A stretch of 6,904 nt of DNA, taken from assembly GCA_023145575.1 (NCBI GenBank), contig JAGLDN010000082.1:1-6904 (forward strand), read 5' to 3'. The notes under the pieces are model-generated. The model saw nothing but the letters and a program-made list of their open reading frames with translations, did no database searches and was not told the origin of the DNA. This DNA comes from Psychromonas sp. (GTDB lineage Bacteria; Pseudomonadota; Gammaproteobacteria; Enterobacterales; Psychromonadaceae). This document shows, piece by piece, positions 5,182-6,904 of the stretch. Made by a program: the position numbers and the translations under genes. Position 1 is the stretch's first letter. The number at the start of each line of letters is the position of its first letter.

Positions 5182-6268
5182 AGCCTAGTATTGCATTTTT
5201 TTCTGCTCCTGTAATGCTTTTTAATGCAATACGCTGTTCAAGTAGACGTTGCTCTGCGAGCCAAGCAAATGCAACTGCTTCGACATACATTGGGTCAATA
5301 TTTAGTGCTTGTGTAGTTACTACGGTGTGCTGTGTTAATAGTGCTTGCAATCGTGACATTAACAAGGAGTTATATGCACCGCCACCACAAACAAAAACAA
5401 AACAGCCTTTACTTTGTCGCTGTATTTCATTGCAAATGGTTTGTGCGGTAAATTCAAGTAATGTACGTTGTACATCTTCTGCTAAAATACCAGAAAATCC
5501 TTTTAATTTGTCTTCAAGATAAAGTAAGTTAAACTTTTCCCTCCCAGTACTTTTAGGTGGGGATTGTGTAAAATAAATGTCATTAAGCAGTAGTTTTAGA
5601 AGTTTTTTCGTTACTTTTCCTTGTTTGGCGAACAGCCCATCTTTATCAAATCGTTTTCCTTGTGTTTTCCCAATCCAATCATCCATTAATACATTGCCAG
5701 GACCTGTGTCATAACCTAAAACATGAGTGTCTGAGGTAAGTAAGCTGATATTAGCAAAACCTCCAATGTTTAAAATAATGCGGGTTTCATGCTCTTTAGA
5801 AAATACGGCATGATGGAATGCAGGTACCAGTGGGGCTCCTTGACCACCATAGGCCATGTCCATACGTCTAAAATCACTAACACAAGGAATTTGTGTTTTC
5901 GCTGCGATTAAGTTGGCATCACCGATTTGTTGGGTAAAAGAGTACTTGCCTATCGGATCATGGTAAATCGTTTGTCCGTGGCTACCAATTGCTATGATCA
6001 TCTTGCTAGAGATATGATGCTTTTCGAGTAATTGATGGACAGCTTCTGCGCAAGCAAGTGCAAATTGATGATCAATTACGCCTAAAGTCTGTAAATCAAC
6101 GTGTTTTTTATGACAAATTTTCAGTAGTTGAGTGCGTAAAAAAGGTGTTAAATCAGGAGCATAACCTCCGATTTGTTTAAATCCATGCGATGTGCGCTCT
6201 GCAATAACAACATCGATAGCATCAAGGCTAGTACCAGACATAATGCCAATATAATATTTTTTTTGCAT
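5165..6268 (-). CDS. anmK: Anhydro-N-acetylmuramic acid kinase
   Basis: AnmK cleaves the 1,6-anhydro ring of anhydro-MurNAc and phosphorylates the sugar to MurNAc-6-phosphate, letting the cell recycle its own peptidoglycan (MurQ acts next). It is a cytoplasmic ASKHA-fold kinase. The 367 residues fit the family (369 in E. coli). Motifs in order are GIMSGTSLDAIDVV (8-21, phosphate-binding), GSHGQTIYHDP (95-105), VSDFRRMDMAYGGQGAPLVP (130-149), NIGGFANIS (167-175), YDTGPGNVLMDDW (186-198) and VCGGGAYN (293-300). D187 is the counterpart of the catalytic Asp of the E. coli enzyme. The ATG is supported by alignment, with only a weak ribosome site. It converges on lpxL with no clear terminator between. 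Its upstream leader contains a C7 and A6 homopolymer run on its own strand. Confidence 0.96.
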   Translation of the reverse strand: MQKKYYIGIMSGTSLDAIDVVIAERTSHGFKQIGGYAPDLTPFLRTQLLKICHKKHVDLQTLGVIDHQFALACAEAVHQLLEKHHISSKMIIAIGSHGQTIYHDPIGKYSFTQQIGDANLIAAKTQIPCVSDFRRMDMAYGGQGAPLVPAFHHAVFSKEHETRIILNIGGFANISLLTSDTHVLGYDTGPGNVLMDDWIGKTQGKRFDKDGLFAKQGKVTKKLLKLLLNDIYFTQSPPKSTGREKFNLLYLEDKLKGFSGILAEDVQRTLLEFTAQTICNEIQRQSKGCFVFVCGGGAYNSLLMSRLQALLTQHTVVTTQALNIDPMYVEAVAFAWLAEQRLLEQRIALKSITGAEKNAILGCVYLP

Positions 6269-6318
6269 TGTTTATTCATCTTTTAGTTCGTGTATTTTTT
6301 GGGGGGGAGGGTGAATTT

Positions 6319-6381
6319 ATGGATTTCGCCCTTTATCTTGCTTCAATTGGGTATATCCATATTAAAAAATCTCGCCAGTGA
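6319..6381 (+). CDS. Candidate 20-residue micro-ORF with a strong ribosome site
   Basis: ATG at 6319 is preceded by GGAGGGTGA, close to an ideal Shine-Dalgarno, with a seven-base gap from GGAGGG. It encodes MDFALYLASIGYIHIKKSRQ and stops at TGA 6379-6381. The peptide has a hydrophobic first half and a basic end. The ribosome site sits within a G-rich homopolymer tract, so its match may be fortuitous. No family is recognised and no promoter is evident. Confidence 0.22.
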   Translation: MDFALYLASIGYIHIKKSRQ

Positions 6382-6432
6382 AGGCTAAAATCTTCAATAA
6401 AGTACCCCCAATTATCTGCGTTTTACTTTACA

Positions 6433-6458
6433 TTGACAGGATAAATCAGGTTTATAAT
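6433..6458 (+). promoter_or_regulatory. TTGACA and TATAAT hexamers with a short 14-base spacer
   Basis: Both hexamers are perfect sigma-70 matches (6433-6438 and 6453-6458), but 14 bases is shorter than a working spacer usually is. If active it would fire toward the attC site, antisense to the cassette frame. Confidence 0.25.
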
Positions 6459-6592
6459 TCGCCATAACATTTCACTCTGAGCGAATAACAACCATTAGAT
6501 CACAGATGATCAACGCAAACAAGTAGATTTCACGTATAATTAGACTTAATTGAAAAAAGAGCGATCAACGCTGTTTTTGGATAAATTCTACA

Positions 6593-6695
6593 GCCTCAAC
6601 GATAGAGTTCAGCGGCGGCGTGCTGGCGCAATTTTTGAGATGGTTTGCAAAAAATGCGACAGTGCTAGCCGTCCGCCTGACTTGACGTGTTAGAC
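6593..6695 (-). other. Integron attC recombination site
   Basis: Read on the minus strand, the site opens with GTCTAAC (6689-6695), which fits the R'' consensus RYYYAAC. After an 8-base spacer comes the arm TCAGGCGGACGGC (6668-6680). At the other end the arm GCCGCCGCTGA (6609-6619) is followed by an 8-base spacer and GTTGAGGC (6593-6600), an R' box fitting GTTRRR. The arms pair as TCAG-CGG-CGGC, leaving an extra G and A unpaired on the first arm only, as in known attC sites. The pairing continues inward with few mismatches: on the plus strand TGGCGCAATTTTTG (6624-6637) faces CAAAAAATGCGACA (6648-6661) around a 10-base loop. Length, box order and unpaired bases all fit attC, oriented with the frame that ends nine bases away. 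Confidence 0.8.
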
Positions 6696-6704
6696 TTCTA
6701 CCTA

Positions 6705-6904
6705 TTATATAAAATACCCATTAATTGCGCCTGCCATCTTTTTCGCTCTATCGACAGCAAAGCTCTTCGCTGTTTCTTCATCCTCAACGATTATAGCTTG
6801 AGAGTAATCTATTAAATTTTGTTCGCAATAATTAGAAATATTAAGATTGAAAGTGCTCAACTCCTTTAAATAAACTATAGGTGTGACATGGTTTAATAGA
6901 TTCA
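6705..6904 (-). CDS. C-terminal part of an unrecognised integron cassette protein, cut by the right window edge
   Basis: The minus-strand frame is open from the window edge to TAA at 6705-6707, giving 65 residues. The visible part includes TPIVYLKELSTFNLNISNY, AIIVEDEETAKSFAVDRAKK and the end MAGAINGYFI. The composition is that of a soluble protein with an acidic stretch followed by a likely helix. No motif identifies a function, and other frames on this stretch are full of stops. The stop lies nine bases before the attC R'' box in the same orientation, which is how cassette genes are arranged. Cassette proteins are very often of unknown function. The start and most of the gene lie outside the window. 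Confidence 0.7.
   Translation of the reverse strand, partial: NLLNHVTPIVYLKELSTFNLNISNYCEQNLIDYSQAIIVEDEETAKSFAVDRAKKMAGAINGYFI

Larger units (their letters stand above)
6269..6592. other. Gap between anmK and the attC site
   Basis: This stretch must carry the anmK promoter, which I cannot place confidently. If the attC site belongs to a cassette array, the boundary between array and core chromosome lies here. It holds a T6-G7-A-G3 tract (6295-6311), a micro-frame with a strong ribosome site (6319-6381), a TTGACA/TATAAT pair (6433-6458) and the nine-base direct repeat GATCAACGC (6508-6516 and 6563-6571). No integrase, attI site or second attC is visible. Confidence 0.5.

Noticed and set aside
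5214..5522. Plus-strand frame of 102 codons inside anmK
   Set aside because: It is antisense to conserved anmK sequence, and its cysteine- and serine-rich product is typical of a shadow.
6649..6676. Rho-independent terminator for the frame at 6705-6904, from a GC stem followed by six T on the minus strand
   Set aside because: The stem is better explained as one part of the much longer attC dyad; read alone, its pairing is imperfect.

Overview
The window reads as chromosomal DNA of an AT-rich gammaproteobacterium. TrpS, GloA, FolB, LpxL and AnmK all resemble the Escherichia coli, Vibrio and Shewanella versions closely in length and motifs. A small c5-type cytochrome points to a respiring, free-living or facultative relative. 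I cannot name the genus from sequence alone.

Layout, left to right. The end of an unrecognised frame (2-97) is followed by about 415 bases with only short, possibly decayed reading frames. Then come trpS (514-1515, +) and, convergent with it, gloA (1560-1967, -). A gap of about 445 bases holds a gloA extended -10 promoter, a 22-base element shared with the region before trpS, and a small dyad ending in GTTAGAC. The c5-type cytochrome gene (2413-2832, -) has a GTG start, a good Shine-Dalgarno and a good promoter. A divergent gap follows with an inverted repeat and a short, well-initiated frame that runs into five perfect copies of GAAAAACAA. Next is an apparent operon folB-folK-lpxL (3256-5038, +): folB and folK overlap by one base and lpxL follows after 32 bases. 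anmK (5165-6268, -) converges on it.

The most interesting part is the right end. Positions 6593-6695 form a long imperfect dyad with GTCTAAC and GTTGAGGC boxes, paired inner arms with two unpaired bases on one arm, and equal 8-base spacers. This is the architecture of an integron attC recombination site. Nine bases beyond it ends an unrecognised minus-strand frame that leaves the window (6705-6904). Frame plus attC in the same orientation makes a gene cassette, so the window probably catches the distal end of a cassette array, or an isolated cassette cluster, next to anmK. Any integrase would be expected to the right, outside the window.

The housekeeping genes belong to separate routes: tRNA-Trp charging, methylglyoxal detoxification, periplasmic electron transfer, folate synthesis (FolB, FolK), lipid A acylation (LpxL) and anhydro-muropeptide sugar recycling (AnmK). 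Only folB and folK act in one pathway.
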